This document shows, piece after piece, positions 49,101-60,777 of a stretch of DNA of 64,000 bases. Position 1 is the first letter of the stretch. Every line of letters starts with the position of its first letter. This stretch comes from Rhyacichthys aspro. Its lineage: Eukaryota; Chordata; Actinopteri; Gobiiformes; Rhyacichthyidae. The notes under the pieces were generated by a model that worked only from the letters and a program-made list of their open reading frames with translations, was not told the origin of the DNA and made no database searches. The stretch lies in assembly GCA_036850595.1 (NCBI GenBank), contig CM072163.1, forward strand, positions 20,623,550 through 20,687,549, read 5' to 3'. The translations under genes were made by a program, and so were the position numbers.

Positions 49101-49490
49101 ACCACACTCACTACTGCTCCCTCTACACTTATAGCTTTGACAAACGTGAACTTATCAGCTTATCTGAGGTTTATTGTGCTTTTGAGGAAGACATATTGTT
49201 TGAAGCCTTCATTTTAAAGGCCCATTTAAAATAAACGGCTTTAAGATCGTAGACTGAGATACATTTTTATAACACTAATGGCTTGTGGTACAGAGATAAG
49301 AGGATTGGCTTGTTTCTTTAAAAAGTTGGTGATTCTGTGTCCATGTAGTATTTTGGTATGTGAGGCTGTGAACTACAGTTCTGCTAAGCCAAACAGAAAC
49401 CCACGCAATAAAATGCCAATAAACCACTTCTTTAAACCATGCCTTTCAAAGTATAGCCTAAAATAATAGTAATAATAACTGCATTATGTA

Positions 49491-49778
49491 TAGTGTTTCC
49501 CACAGAAAAAATGTCAGTCAGGTTGTTGACATATTTTCGGACTGATTGGACGGATTCATGTCATTAATACACTCCACTAAATGCCTCAGTAACGTAATTT
49601 ATCATGAACTTTTTAAGGCAAAAGCACCCCAATAATATCAATTTATTACATAAACTTTTATTTTATTTTATGTACACTATATATTTCTTTATATGGTCTA
49701 TATTGAATGTAAGTCAAGGTGGTTAATGCTTGTTGCCAAAGTGGCCATCTTAACTATGGACTGCTGCGGGAAACACTG
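49491..49778. mobile_element. hAT-like MITE with TAGTGTTTCCC ends
   Basis: The left end AGTGTTTCCCACAGA and the reverse complement of the right end, AGTGTTTCCCGCAGC, are inverted repeats typical of a very abundant family of hAT-like MITEs. The interior of about 290 bases is AT-rich and noncoding. I could not make out an 8-base target duplication with confidence. Confidence 0.65.
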
Positions 49779-51919
49779 ATGCAGTCTTGGCACTGTCACA
49801 TAATCTTGGCTTTGCTATTTCTGCAAACTCCTTATACAGTCTTCACTTCTGCAGAAACATCACTATGTTAGGTTAACTAAGTTTAGAGCGGCTTCCCTGG
49901 CCCAGCTCTATAATGTGACAAGTGACATATCAGATACTAACACAGGCAAGGCATTGATTATTGGAGGCAATTAAAAATTATCTGGTTTTCCCATTTTTTT
50001 GCCCATGTTTGTCACTGTTGATATGCTTAAAAAACACAGAAAATACAAAAGAAAGAGGAAAAGATTTGAGAGATAAAGTTTACACTCAGTTTTACTGGTT
50101 AGGAAAGTTACGAGAGCAACTTTCTTTCTTGTTGTCTTATCGTATACTCTTTTTATCTTGATGGAGGATAAAATGCAAAAATGTTTTCTAAAACATGTCA
50201 ACAACCTTCGCTTTAAAATTTCGCTGAGTATTGCTAAGTATTGCTGAGCCAAACTGAAACGAACGAAGTATCTGTTATCTTAATGTTAACTGGTGCAAGT
50301 TCTAAATAACCTTTACCTTTTTCAGACACTTGAAGATTTTGCTGAATCGTAATATTTCTTTTGATGGCGTATATTATGTTCACACTTCTCTGACTTCTTT
50401 GTTAAGACAAACCAACGTTTCAGCCGCTTTACTGTCCTCCTCTGAGTCCCACAGGAAAGTCAGCTGATTCAGAGGTTACTGTCTGAATGGGAGCTCCCTT
50501 GGCTGAGTGAAAGGACAGGGGGTTAACCTGCCTCCTGACATCTGGGCCTTCATAAATCTGAGAGCTGACGGCGAGTTCCTGCACCGGAGCATGCTTCAGG
50601 ACTGAGTCCGGACTCGGTTTGCTGGTTCTGCGGTGTTTGCTCAGGATGTGGGGTCTCGCTAACTGCAGCGTAAGAGACTAAGTGAAGGCCTCGTGGGATG
50701 CAGAGATAACATCAGCAGTGATCTATGGCTCTCACTGATCTCAGTCTCTGTCTGCAATGTTCTGTGTGTGATTAAACACTGAACTTTTTGTCAGTTGTCA
50801 ATGGCACAGGACCCTGCATGAGAAAGTATTCCTTTAAAGCAGATGTCAAATAGACTTTTTGCTGCTTGGGACTCATCAGAAATGTGCATATTATACAAGT
50901 GACTTTCTCAGAGGTTAAGTTATTCTGAATATGATAAATTCAAAACGATTAAAGGTACTGTTTGGTGAGTGTTTTGGCAAGCAATTAACATGTGTTTTGT
51001 GAAATAGAACAGATGTTATTTCTAATTAGAGCTGCGCCTATCTTTCCTGGGGCCCTAAGAAAAATTCTAAAGGTTCTGTGAGATATTTTCTGCTGATAAA
51101 TACGCAGAGGCAGATAATCAGTCTATAGATAAGCGCTGAAATGGCTTTAATGTTGTGAAGAAGAACAATCTGGCAAGAGAGGGGGGCGTAGTGAGAATGT
51201 ATACTGTGCTGATCTGGAGTAAGTTGCTGCCGTGGACACAGGTGAGTTGATTGTAGAGGTAGAAAACTGGAGAGTTGGGGAAATGGATCAGGATGTGGCT
51301 ATGAGGCAAATGAGGCAGGAACAAAGCAGAACTGGGATATCCTGTGTTTTTGTGCTTCAAAAACTTGTGTTCTGAAAAGATATTGTAGATATATAAATCC
51401 ATACTGGTGCTTTGGAGGGCGCCAGAAAACACTTTATAAAGTTGTCTGTTTTGTAGTAGACGTCTCTCACAACTATTTTAATGACTGTAGTGCTCTGTTC
51501 TGTGTTCTCAACGGCTGAGCATATCAGTGTGAATGCAAATAATTTGCCATTAGCCAACTATTGCGTTTTTGTACTGTGTAAACCTCTTCTTATTACAAAA
51601 GAGTGTCTTCATCTTGCCTCATCATAAACGTTACAGTGCTAGCCCAAAGAGTGTGAAGCAGTGTTAGTTGTTAGTGGGAAGTGGTGATGCCACATTGGTG
51701 TTTATTTTTACCATGTGCTATTTCGTTACACTTTGACAGAGCCCTATTTTCACGTTGTTTATTACTGTTGCTCCATTGTGAAGAGCTTGTAGATATGTAG
51801 CCAACAGCTTTTCATTTCAAAATGTTGACTTTTACTGCCAGTTTGTATGAGCAGTAAGTGGGCCTGACCAGGGCTAGTGTGTTTAGTTTTGTGTGTGTGT
51901 GAGTTGTGTGAACAGCATG

Positions 51920-52160
51920 AAGTATGGCGGCAGTGAAGGGGAGCCGTCCCGTCGTCCCACCGAGTGCAGCGCAAAGTGTTTGGGTTGGCAGCCCATCCAA
52001 GAGCCCTCCAATCCAAACACCAGCCAGCCGTTTACAGCTCATTAGCGGCGTGAGTGACAGGGCAGCCCTCCAGTCAGGGGAGGGGGGCATTAAACATGTC
52101 GCCTTTTAGTGCCAGCAGTTTGTCGCTCATGGTGGTGATTTAAGCAGCTGATTGATGCAA
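51920..52160. promoter_or_regulatory. Candidate enhancer with MEIS and PBX motifs in agmo intron 3
   Basis: A GC-rich block that includes GCTCATTAGC (homeodomain-like), TGACAG (52,055-52,060; MEIS/TGIF core), and TGATTGAT (52,149-52,156; exact PBX-HOX TGATNNAT half). Such motif combinations are common in conserved developmental enhancers. There is no transposon signature; open frames on both strands are compositional. Confidence 0.28.
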
Positions 52161-53787
52161 CTGTAAAGCATTTTTAAAAACATGTAAGTACGGTTTAGAT
52201 CGACGTGTACAATTATTTTTACCTAGTCACACTTTCCTTTTACAGCTGCCTGTTGCTGTATATAAATGCTGTGCTACACGAATCCGTTGAATATCAAGTT
52301 CGACTTTTGTTCTCTACCCAATCACCAACAGCTCACACATGTAGTCAGTCAAAATGATCTAGTGTATATTGAATAACAATTCCCTGTTTCAGGCCCCAAC
52401 TGGAGCTAACTAAGACCTTGCTCCTTAGGTTTATATGACTTCCATTATGTAAGACCCACTGGGACTGGGCTAAAGTGGACGTAAACAGACTCTGTCAAAG
52501 TCTAACTCAGTCACGCTACATGACTGATGATGACTTTTGGGATCAATAAGTGTGTCATAATATTTCAACTGTATAATAATATTACATCACTCATGTTGTG
52601 GTTTGGGGAATACACCTGTAATATGGCTTTATAAACTGTAACACCACTAAGCTCCACTAATGGCTGCAAAATAATTATGCCTTTAATTGACAGTGTTACA
52701 AAACAATGAAATACAGACACAGACATAAAAAGGAAAACCCCTCCCTCCAGTAGTTACCCAACTGAGTGCAGGACAAGAACATATGGATAAGAGAGACCTT
52801 GGTGGAGTTACATGTGACTGTAAGGTGTCTAAAACTGTAAACTGATAAACTAATGACAATGTTATCCTTATCGCAATATCTGTATTAGTTAAGAGGAAGT
52901 TTTACGGCACTGTTGGAAATGTGGAAGTGTGTTATTATAATGTGTTCAAATTGTGCGTCTTCCGTTCAAAGTCCATTCATCCCTGATTTTCCTGAGAATT
53001 GTGAGGTTCAGGCTCGCTGGCATCCACATGGAAGCGGCGCACTCGTCTTCTCGGCGTTCCCTCCAATTCCTGGGAACGTGGGTTCTGTGGCATTGGTTCT
53101 CATCATTAACCGTGCTTCCCTCCTGAATAGGCTCTGCCAAACTATGCAGTGTCCCGCCGAGTCCAGAGATGAGGACATGGGCTTGCAGTCAAGCCTAGCA
53201 GTTCCTACTTCCTATCATTGACAACAGGCATCAATCTTAGCCGCCCTTAGTCGTAGACCTTGCCAAGCATGATTCCACTGAGCAGAAGGAAAGAAAAAAA
53301 AACAAAGACTCAGACTGCTGAAATAAGACAAAGCCAGGATTATCCTCCATATGTCTCTGAGTAAGACAGTCCATCTCAGAATCCTCAGTGGAGTCAAACA
53401 AGTGTCATAACTCTGAGTATAAGTGCATATAAGAGGTTAGGAAGTACATTTACTTTATTGATACATTTACTTTAAGATTTAAGATTAAGGGTTAGTAAAG
53501 CTGTATATTTAAACACATTGTTGTTCTAAAGATTTGGGTCAATAACATTCCTGTGTTCTCTGTTCTCTGTTCCTTTGCACTCTAACCTGTTTTCTAGTAT
53601 CCCATGCATTTTTATCCAATGGTAGAAAAGTGCCTCTAAAAAGTTTGTATGTGCTGTGTTCACAGGTTTTACACAATGGTGAAGCATGTGAAAACTAGCA
53701 GGAGCAAGAGCTGGAGTTGACTGTACAGAGACTATATGGATGTTGGTTAGCTCAGTAGATTAGTTCTGTGATCAGTCAGTTTGGGTT

Positions 53788-53812
53788 ACATACATACATA
53801 CATTACATACAG
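53788..53812. repeat. (CATA)n microsatellite
   Basis: Four to five units of CATA/TACA, with one interrupted unit. A further short tandem duplication (CCCTCTTACA) lies at 54,181-54,205. Confidence 0.7.
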
Positions 53813-56469
53813 AAATTTTAATTATGGCCTTGGTGCAACTATAATCTGAAGGAAATGACAGCAGTTTAGTAATTCTAACAGATCTGGATAATGGGATTCA
53901 TAGTTGAGCTATTGCTACATGTATGTTACTCCAACTAAGGTTGAACTTAGTGTTTTGGGTATGTGTCACAAGGATTTGTAGACTGGCAAAGGCTCATATT
54001 TTTGGTCGGTGTGTTGCTTGGTTTGCCAGAACGCACATCCATTAGACTTGAAAGTAATGGTGGTCCCCTGTGATTTCTTTTATTATCCTTCAGCAGTGTT
54101 ACTCTCTCATGATGGGCATTGGAAATAGGTAGTGTTAGCAACTTAATTGCACCTATTGCTAATTCTTTAAAATATGAATTCCCTCTTACACCCTCTTACA
54201 CCCTCTAACCCTCTAACGTTTGATGTGTGACGTTGGATATTTGGCTCCATAGCCACAGCAACCAATTCTCCTGACTCTTTTCAGCCTTGAGCAACACAAC
54301 AACAGGGCTCTCCCTACTTTTTTGTGACCAATTTAGAGAACCTCGATTAGACATCAATATATGATTGACAATGATGAACAGCCAATGTCATTCACCTTGA
54401 TCCTCTATGATCCATTTCATTCATCAAATACCAGCAAACGTCAATTTAAGCACTGATTACAGAATTATTAAGATATTAAATAACGTTCACACAATATTTT
54501 AAAATCATGGCAAATACAGCGTTATTTGCACCTGCAAGATACCATCACAATCTGGCAACACTGTTTGTTTATAGACTTCGGCTTCTCTGTTTAAATAAAA
54601 CTTGACATTAACTGTATACTTATAGCTCACATTTTTCAGCTCAGTCTAAAATCCGTCATTTGTCACCATATTGACATTTCAAAAGCCATTCCCTGTGACA
54701 TTTATTCTTTCACACTTGCTCAAAACCAGCAATAACCCTGTGAAAAAAGCAAGGTGTGGAGTATTAGTTGGACACAGTAGTTTTCACTTGGATCCCCAGG
54801 GCTTCCACCTTTCTCTGATTGGAAACTTGTCCTGACAAATGACGGCGCACACCTTCAGCGCTCACTGCTCTGTTTATACAGGTGGAGCTTTGGGTTTTAT
54901 GGCTGCGGCTGTAACATTCACTGGTTTATTGAACAGTGAAGAAAAGTTAGTTCAAGGCATAACTTATTTTTGTATGGTTTTCTCAAAACAGAAGTCAGTA
55001 GCAGTCAAGTAGATGTACCATAAATAAAAGCTGCTGTTAAAAGTGCCATAAATAAATGACACATTTCGTTTGATGCATCGTTTGAGCAGAATTAATAGAA
55101 TAAAAGTAATTGAATAAAAGGTTACTGAATCAAACTAAGATGAATATAGCAGACCACAAACATTTTGCTGATAAGTGCTTTTGCATTTCTATAATAATAA
55201 TACACAGGCAGAATGCAGGATCAAAGGGACAAAAAATAGTAAAGAGATAAAGAGTTAAGGTTTTTCTATTGCCCCCCAAATCACAAGTACTCTACACAAA
55301 ATACACAATATTACCTACTGAGGTCCAACTGCAAACTCATCTGTCATTCACAAACTCTATATCTGGTCATCTGTAGCTCTCTAGAAACATCAGGAGCTCT
55401 GAAGGCTAACAGCTAATTCTCAGTGTCTACAGTAAGCCATGGTCCAGACCAGTGGTTGTTTATTTTCAAACAAGGTGTTCCAAAAAGGCCTCCGCAGTGT
55501 AAGGATGCTCCACAAAAGCACAAAAATAAAAGTATGTAATATTAAAAAGCACACACACATAAAAGCCATTTAGTGCAAATAAGGCAGACCAAACACCAGG
55601 CCATATGTCACAACTTTTACTTATCATTTCTCTAGATTAAGTGCTGGAAAGTTTCTCTCTGTCCATGTAAATCTGCATTCAATCCATACTCACCTCAGTT
55701 TTCACTCTGTCAAATTCCATCACACATCAAGGCTGGTGTCTGCTCTTAACCTCACTTAACAGCTTTAGAAAATATATAGAACACATTACAGTGAATACAT
55801 AGGCTACAAGAGACCCGTGGTTCTGCCATATTCAAAGGTTACTGTTCTCTCCTGTATTGCTGCAGAAGCCAAAGTGGACGTGTGGAGCCAAAAAGCACAT
55901 GCGAGACACGGTGGTCCGGAAACGGCCCGGGATCCAGTGAAACTTAACAAGCTTGTTCCCGTTGGATGTTAAAATGGAGTGTAATAGTGATATTAATGTA
56001 GCAAGTATCACAATACAGCAGAGGAATGTAAACTGGAGCACTGGGACATCGGGCTGGACGCTGACCAGCTGCAGCTAAATACCTCGAACCGTAATAAGCC
56101 CAAACACCCCTAAGGTCTCAGCTTTAGGTTTTCATCACGGATGAATGAGAGCAAGACTGAAATACTGGAAAGAAAGTGTCAAGGGAAGGGTTACTGCTGA
56201 GGTCAGTCACTGAAAGAATATGATAGTTTAAAGGTGCAATGTAGTTTTTGGTCTTTTGGTTGACATCTGGTGGTAAATGTGCAGATTGCAATTGCACACC
56301 AGACGCATACTTTTTAAGTTATGTGAGCAGCTATGCTAGCCCTGCAAGGGCACACTGTTATTGATGAACAAACCCAGTGGAAATTGGTCTGATGGTGACT
56401 TCACTTTGAAACAAAATGAGTTTAGTTAATCAATATGGGGATATCATTGTGAAAAAAATATGTGTCTTT

Positions 56470-56740
56470 ATTAATCTGTATGCAATGCATGCATTTTGAG
56501 ATTTATATGTGGATATTTTGATTTTTGCATGGGTGGTTAGTTTTGTGAGTAAGTATTACAATTTGTACATATGTTTTAAGATAATTTTTGCATATATGTT
56601 GAAATTTGTACACATTTTTTAAGATGTGTGTGTATGTTTTTGTATTTTTTATGTATTTGCTAAGATTGATACGTATGTTTTAAAATTTACTGTAAGTATG
56701 TTTATTTGTTTGTATGTTCAAGATTTCCAAATGTGTTTAA
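56470..56740 (+). repeat. T-rich degenerate minisatellite near the end of agmo intron 3
   Basis: Loose repeats of AATTTGTACATATGTTTTAAGAT occur in variants (ATATGTTGAAATTTGTACAC, TTTTTTAAGATGTGTG, GATACGTATGTTTTAAA, GTATGTTCAAGAT). The strand is strongly T/G-biased. The unit is about 23 to 45 bases and no clean period survives. Confidence 0.5.
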
Positions 56741-57063
56741 TACACCACTTTTGTATTTATCTATGAAAATTAGCCATGACTTTTGAGTCTGCCTAAAGCT
56801 TTTTCCACTTTGTTCATTAATTTTGTCCTGATTTGAAAAGAGTTTGTGTAGTTTATGTACATGTAAATGTCACTCTAGAAGGGAAAAAAACTTTTACTTT
56901 TGTAACATAAGTGGCTTACTAGGCTGACAGACTGTTATAATGTTGAAAAAAATACTTGCCTTCTATGGGTGTATCTAAATTAACGATGATTATAAGATGA
57001 AGAGCTAGTCTCTGATGGAGTGTGACTATTAAACTAACACTGAATGAATGTTTGTGATTTCAG

Positions 57064-57167
57064 AGGTGGCTTTTCTGTGGGCAGCTCATCAGGTTCACCA
57101 CAGCTCTGAGTACTACAACCTCAGCACAGCGCTCCGACAGCCCCTTAGCCAGCAGTTAACTTCATGG
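57064..57167 (+). CDS. agmo: agmo exon 4: second histidine motif
   Basis: An exon of 104 bases; its first two bases complete Glu136 and it ends in phase 0 after SW at donor GTACGG. It encodes residues 137-170. HQVHH provides His144, His147 and His148 (HxxHH, second iron-binding motif), and SSEYYNLSTALRQ aligns closely with human SSEDYNLSTALRQ. Confidence 0.95.
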
Positions 57168-57763
57168 GTACGGCGCATCTTCTCTCATTTAAAACCTAAT
57201 AGATACTTAATACTTATGCTTAGATAGAGTGTTGTCTTTAATAGACGGTGGCCACTGAGTATAGAGTATATATAGAGCTGTGAGGGAGCATTAGATGCTA
57301 TGGTTATTTCTCTGTCTTGCAGGATTAAATGGTGAGCTGACAGTGTAAATATGTAGTTGGTATAGAACTTAGAACAGTTACACTAATATAACATTTTAGG
57401 TAGGATTTTACTTTCTTTTTTTTCAAATGTATTGTGATACATAAACTTGATAATCTTAAGATCTATTGATGCGGCTGCCAGCCGTCTAAACTGTAGCCCT
57501 GCAGACTTAATCACCAGAGGTAATAGACCATTTCCATGCAGGCACTTAAGACATCTCAGTTTTAAAATACCTCAATTATGACTTAAATTATGTTTCATGG
57601 TGCCGTTATAGACTGTTATTAGACAGAAATACCCTAAATGTCTGCATCCTGATGTGAGACCCAAAGACAGTTTTAGTTTGAAGACAGCTGTAGGATGTTA
57701 CATATGCATATGTTGTCTTTCATTCACTGTCACTTCCTATTTAAAACAGTCTGTCTCCTTCAG
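57168..57763 (+). other. agmo: agmo intron 4
   Basis: A 596-base intron, GTACGG donor and CTCCTTCAG acceptor. Nothing else was recognised in it. Confidence 0.85.
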
Positions 57764-57859
57764 ATTTTTTACCTGCCCCTGGCTCTGGCTGTTCCACCAT
57801 CTATATTTGCTGTCCACATTCAACTGAACCTTCTTTACCAGTTTTGGATTCATACTGAG
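57764..57859 (+). CDS. agmo: agmo exon 5: membrane segment
   Basis: An exon of 96 bases, in phase 0 at both ends, encoding residues 171-202. IFYLPLALAVPPSIFAVHIQ is a hydrophobic helix, and LNLLYQFWIHTE aligns almost exactly with the human segment. Donor GTAAAT. Confidence 0.95.
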
Positions 57860-59739
57860 GTAAATTGAGCCATGGGCTAAATATAGATGGGTGGTGTTTC
57901 CTTCATAAAACAGAAGACTGGTTTTGTTCTCCGTTACTGGAGGATAGGAAGTATAAATTAGTGACATTAATTTTAGTTCTTCGCACCCACACAATTCATT
58001 TGAAAGTGTAGAAAAGTTACATTGAAGTCCTGACTCACAATCTTAAATATCTTAATCCTCATGTTGAATATGACTTCAAGTAAACAAACATGGTGAACAA
58101 CAGGAATAAAAAGATAGCTGTGGCATAGTAAAACCTAGTGTGTAAAACCATGATATAATGTCATGATAAAAATCAAGTCATGCAATGCTTAATCTTTAGT
58201 CAAGTTTAGCATCTGCCAAGCTTCTCTGGCACTAGCAGCACCCTTAGACTTCACAGAGTATACAGCATAGAGGTTTTAGGAAAGGATTTCTGTCAAGTTC
58301 AATTTTGTGATATAGCTCAGTGAAATGAAAATAAATTAAAAAAAAACTTGAATTGATGGTCTTGCCAGCCCAGTGTTTGGGTGAGTTTGAGTTAAGGTGC
58401 CAGATTTTCTCTTTGTGTTTACAGTCATTCAACATTAATATTGTAGATAGTATAACTTTATGTCTAAAGTTAGATGGAACTATGCAAAGATTGTCAGAAA
58501 AGGTGAATTTTACTTAAAGGTTTGTCCAGTTGGGTAGTAGTGTATACCTCATACAATAAATTAGTTAGCTGAAAGGGATGGTCCTAGCTTGTGCTAAGTG
58601 AATGATCTTTCTTAATGTTGGTGCCATGTAGAATCTAGTTTTGAAAGACTCATAAATGCACACATTTGGCTTCACAAGTGAAAAATGGAACGTGACAAGC
58701 TGAATCGTCTGTGAAGTTTTCTTTTTCCCTGTGCCAGTACTAATCGACTTGCTAAGTCCAACCTTACTGCAGCAGTGGAACCTGTGTTCAATAAAAAATA
58801 ATGAGATTTATAAAAGATTCCAAACAGAAGCATGACCACTTTCTGGGCCTTTTAAAGAGACTGCAAGTATCACTTTTACAGTCCCAGCGATCGTTAGAAA
58901 AAAATGAATGGATTTGGAACGCCTTCCATCGTTTAGTGCACTATTAGCGAAAGCATTGGTAATAGTCAATATTTTCTGAAGGGATGTAATTTATGCCTGT
59001 TTTATGGTTGGTTTTTTGAAGTTCTGTAATTTATTGGCACACTATTCCCCCGCACCAGTCCAGCGTCTGAGCAGTGAAGTGGTGGAGACCCTTTTCATTC
59101 AAAATAAAACTCTCACGCTTAGCCGCCAGACGCTGCCATTACATGGAAATAATGAATCACTCACAGTTTCTGTCTAGCCGTTTCTTAGATTGAGATTTCT
59201 GACGTACTGATGCAAAACATAAAAGAGAAACAAAAAAATGCCATGTGTGCGTCTGTTTGATATCAAAGGGATTCATGCATGACATTCTGGGGCACATTTC
59301 ATACAAGCGTTACACTGTTTTACTAGACAGTTTGCATATGGAGCCACCAACAGTGATGTCAATGTCTCCAGGCGTGTCTATATCAGTTATATTATGGGTT
59401 CTTAAACGACAGCGTGGATGAAATATAAGCACTTTTGTTGAAATCTATATGCTGACTTTTTCTCTGAAGCCCTTATTATTATTTAGTTGTAGTCAGACTT
59501 GTGTTGTGTAAAATGTCACCTCACTAAGACAGTTAGACATTAAGACAGTTTCTCAGTTGTTGTCCCTTTCAGCTGTTTTATTTTTTACCATGATGAGTGT
59601 CATAGTAGGGCTGCATATTAGATTCCTTGAGCACTGACACAGCAAGCAGTGGTTTCCACTTCATCTCTGTGATAAAATGGAAGTGGCCCATATTTCTTGG
59701 AAAACGCTACACCCTTTGTCTACTAATCTCCTTTTTGAC

Positions 59740-59953
59740 AGAGTCACTTTGGGCAATGAGGGTGCTACAGAGGTTAATTTCAGGAGATTGGGGGTTTGAA
59801 TGCCCTGGGGAGCCACTCCAGCCACAGGGAAAGAGTTATTAATGGAAAGAGTTATGTCAGGAAGGGCATCCAGCATAAAAATATTGTCAAGCTACTCATG
59901 CAAACTACTTGGCACTTGGCTGTGGCAAGCCCTTGATGGACAGAAGAAAGCCA
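59740..59953 (+). mobile_element. tRNA-derived SINE (diverged)
   Basis: The head contains GGTTTGAATGC (59,793-59,803), a decayed RNA polymerase III B box (GGTTCGAATCC). This is followed by GTCAGGAAGGGCATCCAGCA (59,853-59,872) and then TGTGGCAAGCCCTTGATGGA and AGAAGAAAG, the standard order of fish tRNA-derived SINEs (GTCAGGAAGGGCATCCGGCG, GTGGCGACCCCTGATGGGA). It probably derives from the same superfamily as the minus-strand piece at 40,670. Confidence 0.7.
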
Positions 59954-60313
59954 TTTACTTTTTACCACTGTCTTCTGTATTATGCCATACTATTCTGTGT
60001 TGTATAGTATAGTCATATTTGGCTCCAACATTATCCCCACCTCACATAAGTTTGCAAAATATAAATAAAATAAAATTGGTTATGTATTTGAACTTTGGCA
60101 TTGTGGTCAACTTCACTGGCAGTCTTGCAGCCTTACTATTCCCCAGAAAGCAATTACTATGAATCATAATGTAAAAATAAACATTTGTAAAACTGGACAG
60201 GACACACTCAACTACAAAAAATATTGGATATTGTTCTGTTTATTTTCCATTTTTAGAACTCACTAAATTAGTATCTGTGTATTGTAAAAAAACAGGTCCC
60301 AGCTTAGATGTTT

Positions 60314-60420
60314 TTCTACCACTTAGTCCCGTTTGGGGTCATGGGTGGCTGGAGCCTATCCCAGCAGCTTTGGGCCTTGGGCGGGGTACACCCTGGACAG
60401 GGGCCAGTTCGTCGCAGCTA
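60314..60420 (+). repeat. Teleost interspersed repeat end (LINE/L2-like tail)
   Basis: CTACCACTTAGTCCC, GGGTCATGGGTGGCTGGAG, CCTATCCCAGCAGC, GGCGGGGTACACCCTGGACA and AGTTCGTCGCAGC follow one another as in a common fish interspersed repeat. A second copy in the opposite orientation lies at 13,498-13,588. Only the terminal 100 bases are kept. Confidence 0.7.
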
Positions 60421-60710
60421 TTAGCTATTAGATATTAGCTAATCAACCCAAAATATAATATGACTATTTTATTTAAGAGCTTTACAAGATAGAAAATGTC
60501 TCTGATGAGACTCATTCATCAAATTAACATGGATATTTAGTGGTGATGAATAATGTACAAAAAAAGGTCAAATCTTGAATGAAGCCACTGGCAGATGTGC
60601 TAAGCATTGATCTGATATTGAATCAATATTAATTTGTGTCTGAGCAGCTTGTCATTAATATTGTAATATGTAAGTGTAAAATAAAATAAAAAACTTTTTT
60701 TTTTTTGCAG

Positions 60711-60777
60711 TTAATCAAAGACCTTGGGCCTTTGGAGTGGGTCTTCAACACGCCAAAACATCACAGAGTCCACCATG
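60711..60777 (+). CDS. agmo: agmo exon 6: third histidine motif
   Basis: An exon of 67 bases starting in phase 0 and ending with the first base of Gly225 at donor GTGAGA. It encodes residues 203-224: LIKDLGPLEWVFNTPKHHRVHH. His220, His223 and His224 (HxxHH) complete the iron-binding set, matching human H221, H224 and H225. The domain is therefore catalytically complete by sequence. Confidence 0.95.

Larger units (their letters stand above)
43428..57063 (+). other. agmo: agmo intron 3 (13.6 kb)
   Basis: By far the longest intron in the window, with GTAACA donor and GATTTCAG acceptor. It carries one hAT-like MITE (49,491-49,778), short microsatellites and several GC-richer blocks (44,190-44,640; 45,250-45,890; 47,010-47,150; 48,890-49,100; 50,440-50,720; 51,920-52,160; 52,960-53,220; 54,780-54,930). 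No other coding exon was recognised. The density of such blocks is the reason I suspect regulatory elements here. Confidence 0.75.
57860..60710 (+). other. agmo: agmo intron 5
   Basis: An intron of 2,851 bases ending in a long pyrimidine tract (T-run) and TTGCAG. It contains a SINE copy (59,740-59,953), a LINE-like tail (60,314-60,420) and a CpG-containing block at 59,040-59,240 that has no repeat signature and might be a conserved noncoding element. Confidence 0.8.
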
